Below, one piece after another: positions 8,664-17,420 of a stretch of DNA of 64,000 nucleotides. Each line of letters starts with the position of its first letter. The first letter of the stretch is position 1. The translations under genes and the position numbers were made by a program. The notes beneath the pieces were generated by a model, which made no database searches, was not told the origin of the DNA, and worked only from the letters and a program-made list of their open reading frames with translations. The DNA is from UBA7430 sp002478765 (GTDB taxonomy: Bacteria; Bacteroidota; Bacteroidia; Flavobacteriales; UBA7430): positions 558,001 through 622,000 of the forward strand of contig CALSTU010000004.1 in assembly GCA_943789355.1 (NCBI GenBank), in the 5' to 3' direction.

Positions 8664-8730
8664 ATGAGAGTTGTCCCTTAAGACTCAAAGCTTATGTGAG
8701 GTATAGACATGTCTCATATAATAGTTTTAG
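8664..8730. repeat. Dyad repeat element, copy A
   Basis: Contains an 8 bp inverted repeat (TATGTGAG 8693-8700, CTCATATA 8713-8720, one mismatch) with a 12 nt spacer, preceded by a weaker ATGAG...GACTC dyad (8664-8684). Positions 8710-8730 are identical over 21 bp to 63037-63057 (copy B). It lies 54 bp upstream of the metalloprotease start and could be an operator or a small dispersed repeat. Confidence 0.6.
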
Positions 8731-8755
8731 ATACTTATATTTTAATCTGATGAGT

Positions 8756-8763
8756 TATCTTTG
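8756..8763 (+). promoter_or_regulatory. -7 box for the metalloprotease gene
   Basis: TATCTTTG fits TAnnTTTG. The -33 position has only TTA (8735-8737), so basal activity may be weak or depend on the dyad element just upstream. The expected leader to the ATG at 8785 is about 15 nt. Confidence 0.45.
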
Positions 8764-8784
8764 AGTCAAACAAAATCGTTTGCT

Positions 8785-11319
8785 ATGAGAAAATGGATGT
8801 ATTCCTTGAGTTTTATTTCTGTACTTATTGGTGTTTCCCCAGATGCAAATGCTCAGTTGTTTGGTAAGAAAAAAGCCAAGACGACGACTGCAGTAAAAAA
8901 AGAAGCCAAAGACAAATACGCGCAGAAGATTGAAAATGCAGAAAAGCTAGAAGGGCTTTTTACAATGTATCGAGGCTCAAAGAAAGGAAAGTTGTATCTC
9001 GAGGTTACTCAAGATCAATTGAATAAGGAATACATACATTTCAGTTACATCGAGAACGGTGTTGCAGATGCAGGGTTTTTCAGAGGAAATTTTAGAGGGT
9101 CGAAAGTATTTAAAATTCAAAAGTATTACGATCGTATTGAATTTGTACAACAGAATACCCGATATTATTTTGACGAACAAAGTGCTTTATCAAAGTCTTC
9201 CGATGCAAACATAAACAATCCCATTTTATTGAGTGAAACTATTGTAGCAGTAAGTAAGGACAGTACCAAGTTCTTATTGGATGCAGATAAGATTTTTTTA
9301 AACGAAAAGTTGCAACAACTAAAAAGAGCCGCTGTTCCCGGTTTTAGAGGATTCCAAATTGGAAAGCTTAGCAAAACAAAGACCAAGTACCATAAATTAA
9401 AAAATTACCCACAAAACACAGATGTTGTCGTACAATATGCCTACGATAACGTGTTACCAAAATCTTCTGGAAGCTCAGCAGTATCCGATTCTCGTTATGT
9501 AAATGTGATTGTACAACACTCGTTAATTGAAATGCCGTCCAATGATTTTAAGCCTCGTTATGATGATCCTAGAGTCGGCTATTTTACCACGAAAGGGAAC
9601 GACATGACGACTGCAGAGGCCTTAAATTATCGCGATGTGGTTCATCGATGGGATTTGGTTAAGAAAAATCCTGAATCACCGATTTCAGATCCCATTGAGC
9701 CCTTGGTGTTCTGGATAGAAAACACAACCCCGCTAAAGTTGAGACCTTGGATCAAAGAGGCCGTTGAATCCTGGAGTAAAGCCTTTGAAAGTGCAGGGTT
9801 TAAAGATGCTGTTCAGGTTAAAGTGCAGCCCGATTCCGCCCGCTGGGATGCCGGTGATCTTCGCTACAACGTTCTTCGTTGGGTGTCTTCGCCAAACCCA
9901 ATGTTTGGTGGGTATGGCCCAAGCTTTGTCAACCCTCGCACAGGCCAAATTATGGGTGCTGACATTATGTTGGAATGGGTTTATATTACCAAAAGAATCA
10001 AACAAGGTGAGCTTTTTCAAGAAACAGGTTTTTCTTCTGAAGGGGTGCATGCTACAGAAAGTCATTATTGCTCTGCATCCTCTTTGATGCAATCCAACAA
10101 CCTGTTTGCTCAGAATGCTATTGATGTTTTGGAACTTTCTTCGCAACGTAAAGAAGATCTACTTAGAGAATCCATAAAGCGTTTGGTTCTTCATGAGGTA
10201 GGGCATACTTTGGGTTTAAATCACAATTTTAAAGGTTCGAATTGGCTCACTTACGAAGAGGTTTTAGATAAAGAAACAACCTATGCAAAAGGACTTTGTT
10301 CTTCTGTCATGGAGTATCCCGCAATTAATTTTAGCCTGAATTCTGAAAACCAAGGTTTGTTTTACGACACCGTACCGGGTGTTTATGACCATTGGGCCAT
10401 TCAGTTTGCTTATGCAGACTTGGATGAGGACGGTCTAAGCGCTCTATTGTTTGAGAGCACCAAACATGGGCATGATTTTGCCAATGATGCAGATGATATG
10501 CGTTCCACAGGAAAGGGCATGGATCCCGATGCTATGATTTATGATTTGACCTCTGATCCTGTAGCATATGCGATTGATCGTATTCAATTGGTAAACAAAA
10601 TTTTGCCCAATATTTTAAATAAATATAGAAAGGAGGGACATTCTCATCAAGAGGTGTTGAATTCGTACCTGACGCTCACAGGGCAACATTACATTTCTTT
10701 AAAAATCATCAGTCGACAGATTGCGGGAGTTCGTGTAAGTAGATCAATGGTTGGACAAGAAAATGAGGCCAAGCCTTTTACACCTGTTTCCTATGCAGCA
10801 CAGAAGAAAGCCATGAAAGCATTGGCAAAGTACGGATTTGCTCCGGGCGCTTTTGCTGAAGCCGCAGACTTATACCCTTACCTTCAACAACAACGAAGAG
10901 GCTTTAACACACCCTATGGTGGTGAAGATCCAAAAATTCACGAACGTGTTTTGAGTATACAAAAAGCTATTTTAGCTCAACTGTTAAACCGGAATGTGCT
11001 CAACCGAATGGTAAACACCTCTTTGTATGGAAATGAATATGAGTTGTCAGCTTATCTTAAAGATCTAAATGAGGCTATTTTTGAAGCGGACAAAAAGACG
11101 GTTGTAAACAGTTTCAGGCAAAACTTACAGTTGGTCTATGTGAATCTATTGATTCGAATTGCTGAAAGTAAAAGTTTACATGGAATGATTCGTTCGCAAC
11201 TTCACAGTCAGTTGAATCGGTTGTATGAGGAAGTCAGTACAGATCGTGTTTTGGACGAAAGCACGGATGCTCACAGAGGCTACTTGGCTTATTTAATTCA
11301 AAGGTATTTTGATAAGTAA
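8785..11319 (+). CDS. Secreted zinc-dependent metalloprotease (DUF5117/DUF4953 type)
   Basis: 844 aa. The ATG at 8785 opens a signal peptide (RKWMYSLSFISVLIGV... ending near NAQ); the upstream in-frame TTG at 8761 lies in the -7 box and would spoil it. The metzincin-like motif HEVGHTLGLNH (470-480) gives zinc ligands His470, His474 and His480 and catalytic Glu471. The N-terminal third (about 90-330) and the region after the active site match my recollection of the large Bacteroidota DUF5117-DUF4953 proteases. Likely periplasmic or outer-membrane facing. No T9SS tail is present at the C-terminus. It is a single-gene unit closed by a terminator. Confidence 0.88.
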   Translation: MRKWMYSLSFISVLIGVSPDANAQLFGKKKAKTTTAVKKEAKDKYAQKIENAEKLEGLFTMYRGSKKGKLYLEVTQDQLNKEYIHFSYIENGVADAGFFRGNFRGSKVFKIQKYYDRIEFVQQNTRYYFDEQSALSKSSDANINNPILLSETIVAVSKDSTKFLLDADKIFLNEKLQQLKRAAVPGFRGFQIGKLSKTKTKYHKLKNYPQNTDVVVQYAYDNVLPKSSGSSAVSDSRYVNVIVQHSLIEMPSNDFKPRYDDPRVGYFTTKGNDMTTAEALNYRDVVHRWDLVKKNPESPISDPIEPLVFWIENTTPLKLRPWIKEAVESWSKAFESAGFKDAVQVKVQPDSARWDAGDLRYNVLRWVSSPNPMFGGYGPSFVNPRTGQIMGADIMLEWVYITKRIKQGELFQETGFSSEGVHATESHYCSASSLMQSNNLFAQNAIDVLELSSQRKEDLLRESIKRLVLHEVGHTLGLNHNFKGSNWLTYEEVLDKETTYAKGLCSSVMEYPAINFSLNSENQGLFYDTVPGVYDHWAIQFAYADLDEDGLSALLFESTKHGHDFANDADDMRSTGKGMDPDAMIYDLTSDPVAYAIDRIQLVNKILPNILNKYRKEGHSHQEVLNSYLTLTGQHYISLKIISRQIAGVRVSRSMVGQENEAKPFTPVSYAAQKKAMKALAKYGFAPGAFAEAADLYPYLQQQRRGFNTPYGGEDPKIHERVLSIQKAILAQLLNRNVLNRMVNTSLYGNEYELSAYLKDLNEAIFEADKKTVVNSFRQNLQLVYVNLLIRIAESKSLHGMIRSQLHSQLNRLYEEVSTDRVLDESTDAHRGYLAYLIQRYFDK

Positions 11320-11321
11320 AA

Positions 11322-11346
11322 AAACCCTCACACTTTGTGAGGGTTT
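11322..11346. terminator. Bidirectional terminator between metalloprotease and acyl-CoA dehydrogenase genes
   Basis: 11 bp perfect stem (11322-11332 with 11336-11346), 3 nt loop, A/T tracts on both sides. It serves the two convergent transcripts. Confidence 0.85.
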
Positions 11347-11365
11347 CCGCATCCGTAAACAAACT

Positions 11366-13162
11366 TTACAGTTGGGGGGGGTCAAAGCAATACTGTTTTT
11401 CTTCTATCAGTTTTTTAGCAATACATCTTCTGTGTTCTTTCAAGTTGGTTGCTTTTGTTTTTGTAAATCGCTTGAGCCCCATCAGTAGCATTCTTTGCTC
11501 ATCTCCTTCGGAGATGGCATATAAGGCTTCTTTCCCGTTTTTTTGAACTTCTTCCACGGCATGGTGTAGGTAGTTGATGCACATGGATATTTTTTCCTCA
11601 TTTTTTGTTTCGCCCTCTTTCTGGACCAGTTTTTCAGTTTTCAACAGCGCAGATTCAAGCATGTAAATTTCAATGATCATGTTTGCCACATTCATCATCA
11701 CTTCTTGTTCTTCAGCGAGTCTATTTTCTAGTTTTTTCGTGGCGGTTCCTGCCACCATAAGAACAGTCTTTTTTAGGTTGTTTAACACTTTTTTCTCTTC
11801 GTTAAAAAAGCCATCAGCTGCATCGCTAAAAGATGGAATACTCATCAGCTCTTTAGCGACGGATTTGGCAGGACCCAAAAGGTCTATCTCACCCGTCATG
11901 GCTTTTTTCATGATCATTTTAACCAACAAAAGTCGATTGATTTCATTGGTGCCCTCATAAATTCGAGAGATTCGTGCATCGCGGTAGCAAGCTTCTACTT
12001 CCGATTCTGCAGAAAAGCCCATACCTCCGTATATTTGTACTGCTTCATCGGAGACGTACTGAACCATTTCTGAGCCAAATACTTTGAGTATGGCACATTC
12101 TATAGCATATTCTTCAACACCTTTTAGTTTGGAGTCTTGCGCCGATAGACCTTCTTTTTCCAATCGTTTTATGTGATCCTCAATGTTTTGACCTGCACGG
12201 TAATTACCGGCATCAGCAACAAATGTTTTGGTGGCCATTTCAGCCAGTTTGAATTGAATGGCTCCAAAGGAAGCGATTGGTGTTTTAAATTGTTTGCGCT
12301 CGTTGGCATAATGGATGGCGTAATTAAGCACTTTTTTTGCTGCTCCTGTTACGGCAACACTCAGCTTAATCCGTCCTACATTCAAGGCATTCATCGCAAT
12401 CTTAAAGCCTTCTCCACGTTTTCCTAGCATCGCCGACTTGGGAACTTTCACTTGATTGAAAAATACTTGACGCGTGGATGATGAACGAATTCCCAGCTTG
12501 GCTTCTTCGGGATTGAGGGTTAAACCCGCTACTTTGTCTTTTTCGAAGATAAACCCGGTGATATTTTTGTCATCTTCAATTCGAGCAAAAACAATGAATA
12601 CTTGGGCAAAACCTGCATTAGAGATCCATATTTTTTGCCCTGAGATTTCGTAGTGCTCCTCATCCTCTGTAAGAATGGCTTTTGTTTTTCCAGCATTGGC
12701 ATCGGAGCCTGCATCCGGTTCAGTTAAGTTGTAGCAAGCAATCCATTCTCCAGAAGCTAGTTTTGGGAGGTAGTGTTGTTTTTGTTTTTCGGTACCGTAA
12801 AGCAAAACAGGTAACGTTCCAATTCCTGTATGCGCACCAAAAGCTGTAGCCACAGATCCTGTTAGACTAGAAATCTCCTCGCAGATTAGCATTCCTGTAT
12901 TGAAACCCATTCCCAGTCCGCTGTATTTTTCTGGAACACTGATGCCCAAAAGACCCAGTTCTCCAGATTTTCGGATGATGTCTTCCACCAATGCGTAATC
13001 TTTTTCCTCAAAACGCATCAGGTGTGGACGAATTTCGCGTTCGGTAAAATCCTGAGTTGCTGCAAGCATCATTCGTTGATCTTCTCCAAACTCCTCTCGG
13101 ATGAAAATATCCTCGGCTGGGGTATCTTTCACTAAAAATTGTCCACCTTTTAAATAGCTCAT
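11366..13162 (-). CDS. Acyl-CoA dehydrogenase (VLCAD-like)
   Basis: 598 aa. The ACAD core (N-terminal helical, beta and C-terminal helical domains, about 30-410) carries YNLTEPDAGSDA and the catalytic glutamate in RIYEGTNEINRLL (Glu403). It is followed by a roughly 190-residue helical extension like that of very-long-chain enzymes. It performs the first, FAD-dependent step of beta-oxidation. Last gene of the marR-fadB-thiolase-dehydrogenase operon; the stop is followed by a shared terminator. The C-terminal codons include a run of eight C residues (8 G on the + strand, 11374-11381), an error-prone spot that affects only the final three or four residues. Confidence 0.95.
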   Translation of the reverse strand: MSYLKGGQFLVKDTPAEDIFIREEFGEDQRMMLAATQDFTEREIRPHLMRFEEKDYALVEDIIRKSGELGLLGISVPEKYSGLGMGFNTGMLICEEISSLTGSVATAFGAHTGIGTLPVLLYGTEKQKQHYLPKLASGEWIACYNLTEPDAGSDANAGKTKAILTEDEEHYEISGQKIWISNAGFAQVFIVFARIEDDKNITGFIFEKDKVAGLTLNPEEAKLGIRSSSTRQVFFNQVKVPKSAMLGKRGEGFKIAMNALNVGRIKLSVAVTGAAKKVLNYAIHYANERKQFKTPIASFGAIQFKLAEMATKTFVADAGNYRAGQNIEDHIKRLEKEGLSAQDSKLKGVEEYAIECAILKVFGSEMVQYVSDEAVQIYGGMGFSAESEVEACYRDARISRIYEGTNEINRLLLVKMIMKKAMTGEIDLLGPAKSVAKELMSIPSFSDAADGFFNEEKKVLNNLKKTVLMVAGTATKKLENRLAEEQEVMMNVANMIIEIYMLESALLKTEKLVQKEGETKNEEKISMCINYLHHAVEEVQKNGKEALYAISEGDEQRMLLMGLKRFTKTKATNLKEHRRCIAKKLIEEKQYCFDPPQL

Positions 13163-13168
13163 TCTGTA

Positions 13169-14347
13169 TTATTTTAAAAGTTCATAGATCCCTGCGGCAC
13201 CTTGTCCGGTTCCAACACACATGGTTACCATACCGTAGCGTTGTTTTCTTCTTCGCATTTCGTTGAATAGTTGTACGGAGAGTTTGGCTCCCGTACAACC
13301 CAAAGGGTGGCCCAGTGCAATGGCGCCTCCATTTACATTCACAATGTTTGGATCAATATTAAGTTCTTTCAGAACCGCAAGAGATTGAGAAGCAAAAGCC
13401 TCGTTCAACTCTATTTGCTCAATGTCTTGTAATTTTAAACCCGAAGCTTTTAGGGCTTTGGGTGCTGCATATACGGGACCCATACCCATAACTTTGGGTT
13501 CCAGACCGGCAACTTGATAGCTGAGCAATTGAGCCACAGGTTGGAGATTTAGCTCTTTCACCATTTCTTCAGACATGACCATAACAAAAGCCGCTCCATC
13601 TGAGGTTTGTGATGCATTTCCTGCCGTAACAGATCCCGAAGCTGCAAACACCGGACGTAACCGACTCAGCGCGGCTGTGCTTGTACCTCTTCGAGGGCCT
13701 TCATCGGTATCAACGATGTAAGATCGGACCTGTTTCTTTTCATGCGCATCCAAGAATATTTCTTCGACGTTTATGGGTGCGATTTCATCTTTAAATAATT
13801 CTGAATCGATGGCTTTCAAAGCCTTTTGATGTGAGTTGAAGGCAAATTCATCTTGCTCAGCTCTTGATATAGAAAAACGATTTGCAACTTCTTCTGCGGT
13901 GTTGCCCATGCCCCAGTACCAACTAGGGTTGTTTGCAGCCACCGAGGTATTCGGGACTACTTTCCATCCACCAAAGGGGATGGGCGACATGGTTTCTACG
14001 CCACCGGCGATGATGCAATGCGCCATCCCTGCATTAATTTTCGCAGAAGCCAGCGCAATAGATTCTAGACCCGAAGAACAATATCTGTTGACCGTCATTC
14101 CCGGAACAAGTTCTGTATTCAACCCCATCAAAGACACCATACGTCCAATATTCAAGCCTTGTTCCGCTTCGGGTGTTGCATTTCCAACAATGACATCGTC
14201 AATCCGATTTACGTCTAACTCAGGGATGGCATCCACGAGATGTTTAACTGTTGCAGCTGCTAAGTCATCTGGACGCATGAAACGGAACACCCCTCGAGGG
14301 GCTTTACCTACAGCTGTTCGATATCCTTTTACGATGTATGCTTTCAT
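13169..14347 (-). CDS. fadA: Acetyl-CoA C-acyltransferase (3-ketoacyl-CoA thiolase)
   Basis: 392 aa, normal thiolase length. Nucleophile Cys90 in NRYCSSGLE, GHPLGCTGAK with His347, and the C-terminal CVGTGQG with Cys377 as general acid/base. It cleaves 3-ketoacyl-CoA with CoA in the last step of beta-oxidation and would act together with the multifunctional enzyme encoded 10 nt upstream. Degradative rather than biosynthetic function is inferred from the operon context. The symbol follows that context. Confidence 0.95.
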   Translation of the reverse strand: MKAYIVKGYRTAVGKAPRGVFRFMRPDDLAAATVKHLVDAIPELDVNRIDDVIVGNATPEAEQGLNIGRMVSLMGLNTELVPGMTVNRYCSSGLESIALASAKINAGMAHCIIAGGVETMSPIPFGGWKVVPNTSVAANNPSWYWGMGNTAEEVANRFSISRAEQDEFAFNSHQKALKAIDSELFKDEIAPINVEEIFLDAHEKKQVRSYIVDTDEGPRRGTSTAALSRLRPVFAASGSVTAGNASQTSDGAAFVMVMSEEMVKELNLQPVAQLLSYQVAGLEPKVMGMGPVYAAPKALKASGLKLQDIEQIELNEAFASQSLAVLKELNIDPNIVNVNGGAIALGHPLGCTGAKLSVQLFNEMRRRKQRYGMVTMCVGTGQGAAGIYELLK

Positions 14348-14357
14348 TTTGTCCGTC

Positions 14358-16769
14358 TTAATTTCGTAATGGTTTCCCTGTTTTGAGCATATGCTCTATG
14401 CGTTCTAAGGTCTTGCGCTCTCCTGTGAGAGACAAAAAAGCTTCCCGTTCAAGATCTAGGAGGTATTGCTCACTAACCAAAGTGGGCTTTGATAGATCAC
14501 CTCCAGACATCACATATCCGAGCTTTTCTGACATCAATTTTTCGTGTTCGGTAATGAATCCAGCGTGTAACATGGAGTCGGCTCCGACGAGAAAAGAACC
14601 TAAAATCTGTTTCCCTAAAACTTTCACATTTTTTTCTTTTGCGGGGGCTCTGTACCCTTTTTCTGCTAAAGCAATTGCTGCAGTTTTTGCATCGCTAATC
14701 AATCTTTTTTTGTTGATTGAAATGCCATCAACTCCTTTTCTCAAAAGTCCTAGTTCCATCGCTTCGTGGGCCGAAGTAGAAACTTTGGCCATGCCAATAT
14801 TCAAGAAGAGTTCTCGAATTAAAGGATTTTCAATGTCTCCGGTGTTAAATCGCTCAGAAGCACGAAGGGCCATTTCTTTAGATCCTCCTCCTCCTGGGAT
14901 CAGTCCAACACCCATTTCCACCAAACCCATGTAGGTTTCAGCGGCAGCTTGAGTAACATCGGCATGCAAAGATATTTCACATCCACCCCCCAATGTCATT
15001 GCATGTGGAGCAACCACAACAGGGATGTTTGAATACCGAATCTTTTGAGTGGCTTGTTGGAAGGCTCGTACGGCAAAATCCAGTTCTTCATAATCTTGTT
15101 CAATAGCCAGCATAAATATCATGGCCAGATTGGCACCCACAGAAAAGTTTGCGCCTTGGTTGGCAATAATTAAACCGCGATGTTTGTCCTCGGCTGTTTC
15201 AATGGCCTGATGAATGGCTTGTAATGTGTCGCCACCTACAGAATTCATCTTGGAATGAAATTCGAGATTGACAATGCCATCACCAAGATCAATAAGCGAT
15301 GCAACATCTTTTTGCCAGATTAAGTTGTTTTTTTTCCGAACATATAAATCTATGAGGGTACCCTGGTTTGGCATTTTCAGGAATTCCCGGTTGGTTTGGT
15401 TGAAGTATTCTTGGGATGATTCCTCAATGCGGTAGAAAGAAGAATGGCCATTTTTCAGCATTTCACCAACCCAAGGGGCAATGTCCATTCCTGAGGAAAC
15501 CGCTAGATCATAGGCAGTTTGAACTCCTACAGCATCCCAGGTTTCAAAAGGACCCAACTCCCAGCCGAAGCCCGATTTAATTGCTTGATCTATTCGATAG
15601 GTCTCGTCTGATATTTCAGGGATTCGATGCGATGCATAAGCAAACATGCTGGTGAACATTTCTCGATAGAAATCACCCACTTCGCATGGGCTGTGGAATA
15701 AAAATTTAATTCGTTTTCTAAGATTTTCAATCTCTTTAGCTTTCGCTAAAGCAGAGAATTTAATTCGATTTTGAGTTGTGTATTCAAACGTATTAAAGTC
15801 AACAGATAAAATAACTTTTTTACCCTGTTCATCCTTTGTTTTCTTGTAAAAGCCTTGTTTTGTTTTGTCTCCGAGCCATTTCTTTTCGTAAAGTTTTTGA
15901 ACGTATTTTGGGAGTTTAAATTCTTCGCGTGCGAAATCTTCAGGGCAATTTTCATAGAGCCCATGGGCTACATGAGCCAGGGTGTCCAGGCCTACCACAT
16001 CACAGGTGCGGAAAGTCGCCGATTTGGGGCGACCGATAATGGGACCGGTAAGTTTGTCTATAGCTTCTACGGTTAGCCCCTTTTTCTCTACCAAATGAAA
16101 CAGAGACAGGATTCCAGCGACTCCAACGCGATTGGCTATAAAAGCTGGGGTGTCCTTACAGAGTACGGTAGTTTTACCCAGGTGTTTGTCGCCAAATTCT
16201 AGAAGGAATTCAACAATATTTTCATCGGTATGTTTGGTAGGAATGATTTCCAATAGCTCCAAGTAACGAGGAGGATTGAAGAAATGCGTTCCCAGGAAAT
16301 GCTTTTTGAAGTCCTCACTGCGGTCCTCGAGCATCATTTGTATCGGTATGCCTGAAGTATTGCTGGACACGATGCTTCCTTTTTTCCTGTATTTTTCTAC
16401 CTCATCGTAAACTTTTTTTTTGACATCCAGACGTTCTACCACGACCTCGATGATCCAATCCGCATTCGATATTTTCCCCATATCGTCGGTGAGATTTCCA
16501 GTTTCAATTCTACGGGAAAAATCTTTTAGGTAAAGTGGAGCCGGTTTAGATTTGAGGGTAGACTTCAGCGCTTCATTCACGATTCGGTCTTTAATTTTGG
16601 GGTCGTTCAAAGATAAACCGGCCTTTTTTTCCACTTCACTTAATTCACTGGGGGCGATGTCTAATAAGATTACATCTAGACCAATGTTTGCCATGTGGCA
16701 TGCTATTCGAGATCCCATGATTCCCGAGCCAATAATAGCTACTTTTTTCAGGCTGTTGTTATATTTCAT
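14358..16769 (-). CDS. 3-hydroxyacyl-CoA dehydrogenase / enoyl-CoA hydratase fusion
   Basis: 803 aa. The order is NAD-binding 3-hydroxyacyl-CoA dehydrogenase first (Rossmann GSGIMG, 14-19; central and C-terminal HAD domains to about 440) and the crotonase/enoyl-CoA hydratase domain second (about 490-700). This is the reverse of E. coli FadB but usual for Bacteroidota. It hydrates enoyl-CoA and oxidises the product for the thiolase encoded next. The ATG lies 11 nt inside marR, so the two genes are translationally linked. Functionally equivalent to fadB/fadJ; I leave the symbol empty because of the inverted architecture. Confidence 0.94.
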   Translation of the reverse strand: MKYNNSLKKVAIIGSGIMGSRIACHMANIGLDVILLDIAPSELSEVEKKAGLSLNDPKIKDRIVNEALKSTLKSKPAPLYLKDFSRRIETGNLTDDMGKISNADWIIEVVVERLDVKKKVYDEVEKYRKKGSIVSSNTSGIPIQMMLEDRSEDFKKHFLGTHFFNPPRYLELLEIIPTKHTDENIVEFLLEFGDKHLGKTTVLCKDTPAFIANRVGVAGILSLFHLVEKKGLTVEAIDKLTGPIIGRPKSATFRTCDVVGLDTLAHVAHGLYENCPEDFAREEFKLPKYVQKLYEKKWLGDKTKQGFYKKTKDEQGKKVILSVDFNTFEYTTQNRIKFSALAKAKEIENLRKRIKFLFHSPCEVGDFYREMFTSMFAYASHRIPEISDETYRIDQAIKSGFGWELGPFETWDAVGVQTAYDLAVSSGMDIAPWVGEMLKNGHSSFYRIEESSQEYFNQTNREFLKMPNQGTLIDLYVRKKNNLIWQKDVASLIDLGDGIVNLEFHSKMNSVGGDTLQAIHQAIETAEDKHRGLIIANQGANFSVGANLAMIFMLAIEQDYEELDFAVRAFQQATQKIRYSNIPVVVAPHAMTLGGGCEISLHADVTQAAAETYMGLVEMGVGLIPGGGGSKEMALRASERFNTGDIENPLIRELFLNIGMAKVSTSAHEAMELGLLRKGVDGISINKKRLISDAKTAAIALAEKGYRAPAKEKNVKVLGKQILGSFLVGADSMLHAGFITEHEKLMSEKLGYVMSGGDLSKPTLVSEQYLLDLEREAFLSLTGERKTLERIEHMLKTGKPLRN

Positions 16770-17196
16770 TTTTCAGTTCTTCAACAGATACGTCTATCGA
16801 ATCCATCACCTTGTAAAAGGTGTCTAAATCCTCATGTGTTATTTTTTCGAAGACACGTTCGTTAAAAATTTTCACATTTTCCGAAGCGATTTTCCGATAG
16901 CCCAATCCCTTTTTGGTCAAAAAGATGTGTACTTTTCTTTTGTCTGCTGGGTCTATTTTTTTTCGGATGTAACCTTGGTCATGCATCCCTTTTAAGGTTC
17001 GGGTTAAACTTCTCGACTCCATACCCATTTTAGGACCCAGTTGTGTCGATAGTATTCCATCTTTTTCAATATTTAGCAGGGCAAATCCTGTAGAGGCTGT
17101 CGCATCGTGATCTTTGGCTTGCTCATTGTAAAATCTTGAGATGCCGTGCCAAGAAGATCGGATTCTGAAATCGATGATGTGTTTCTTTTCATTCAT
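16759..17196 (-). CDS. MarR family transcriptional regulator
   Basis: 145 aa winged-helix protein. The recognition helix region contains GPKMGMESRSLTRTLKGM, followed by a wing with GYIRKKIDPADKRKVHIFLTKK (shown by position, about residues 74-95). First gene of the beta-oxidation operon and overlapping fadB, so it most likely represses its own operon and responds to acyl-CoA or a fatty acid, as known for several MarR/FadR-type regulators. That ligand is inference. A large palindrome lies about 30-85 bp upstream of its ATG. Confidence 0.92.
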   Translation of the reverse strand: MNEKKHIIDFRIRSSWHGISRFYNEQAKDHDATASTGFALLNIEKDGILSTQLGPKMGMESRSLTRTLKGMHDQGYIRKKIDPADKRKVHIFLTKKGLGYRKIASENVKIFNERVFEKITHEDLDTFYKVMDSIDVSVEELKNEI

Positions 17197-17213
17197 TTTA
17201 ATTGTGCTTTACT

Positions 17214-17221
17214 CAAAGCTA
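17214..17221 (-). promoter_or_regulatory. -7 box of the marR-led beta-oxidation operon
   Basis: Minus-strand TAGCTTTG matches TAnnTTTG. TTG of a possible -33 element lies 15 bp upstream (rather short), inside the left arm of the palindrome at 17225-17280. Confidence 0.45.
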
Positions 17222-17224
17222 AGA

Positions 17225-17280
17225 AAAAAAAGTATGCAAGCATAATTAATTACCAATTATTTGGCATGCATACTTTTTTT
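17225..17280. promoter_or_regulatory. Nested palindrome, candidate MarR operator
   Basis: Outer arms of 14 bp pair perfectly (17225-17238 with 17267-17280); inner arms ATAATT (17242-17247) and AATTAT (17255-17260) also pair. Two GTATGCAwGC half-sites face each other, and the left one is itself part of the dyad TATGCAAGCATA (17233-17244). Position overlaps the predicted -33 region of marR, as expected for an autorepressor. The T-tracts mean a second terminator for the upstream acyl-CoA synthetase gene is the alternative. Confidence 0.55.
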
Positions 17281-17347
17281 ATATTAAAATAAATCTTCGT
17301 GAAGTCTTTATAATATTGGCTTGCAGGTTTTTTTAAAATGATAAAAA

Positions 17348-17376
17348 AAAGCTCTAACTAGATTTGTTAGAGCTTT
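17348..17376 (-). terminator. Terminator of the acyl-CoA synthetase gene
   Basis: 11 bp perfect stem (17348-17358 with 17366-17376), 7 nt loop, and a run of T on the minus strand. It lies 45 bp beyond the stop codon. Confidence 0.85.
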
Positions 17377-17420
17377 AATACACCAGATTTTAGTGTTTAA
17401 TAAACGTTTCGAGTACTGGT

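Noticed and set aside
11374..11381. Run of eight G as a phase-variation tract in the acyl-CoA dehydrogenase gene
   Set aside because: It lies in the last few codons before the stop; a slip would alter only the extreme C-terminus, so switching is unlikely.
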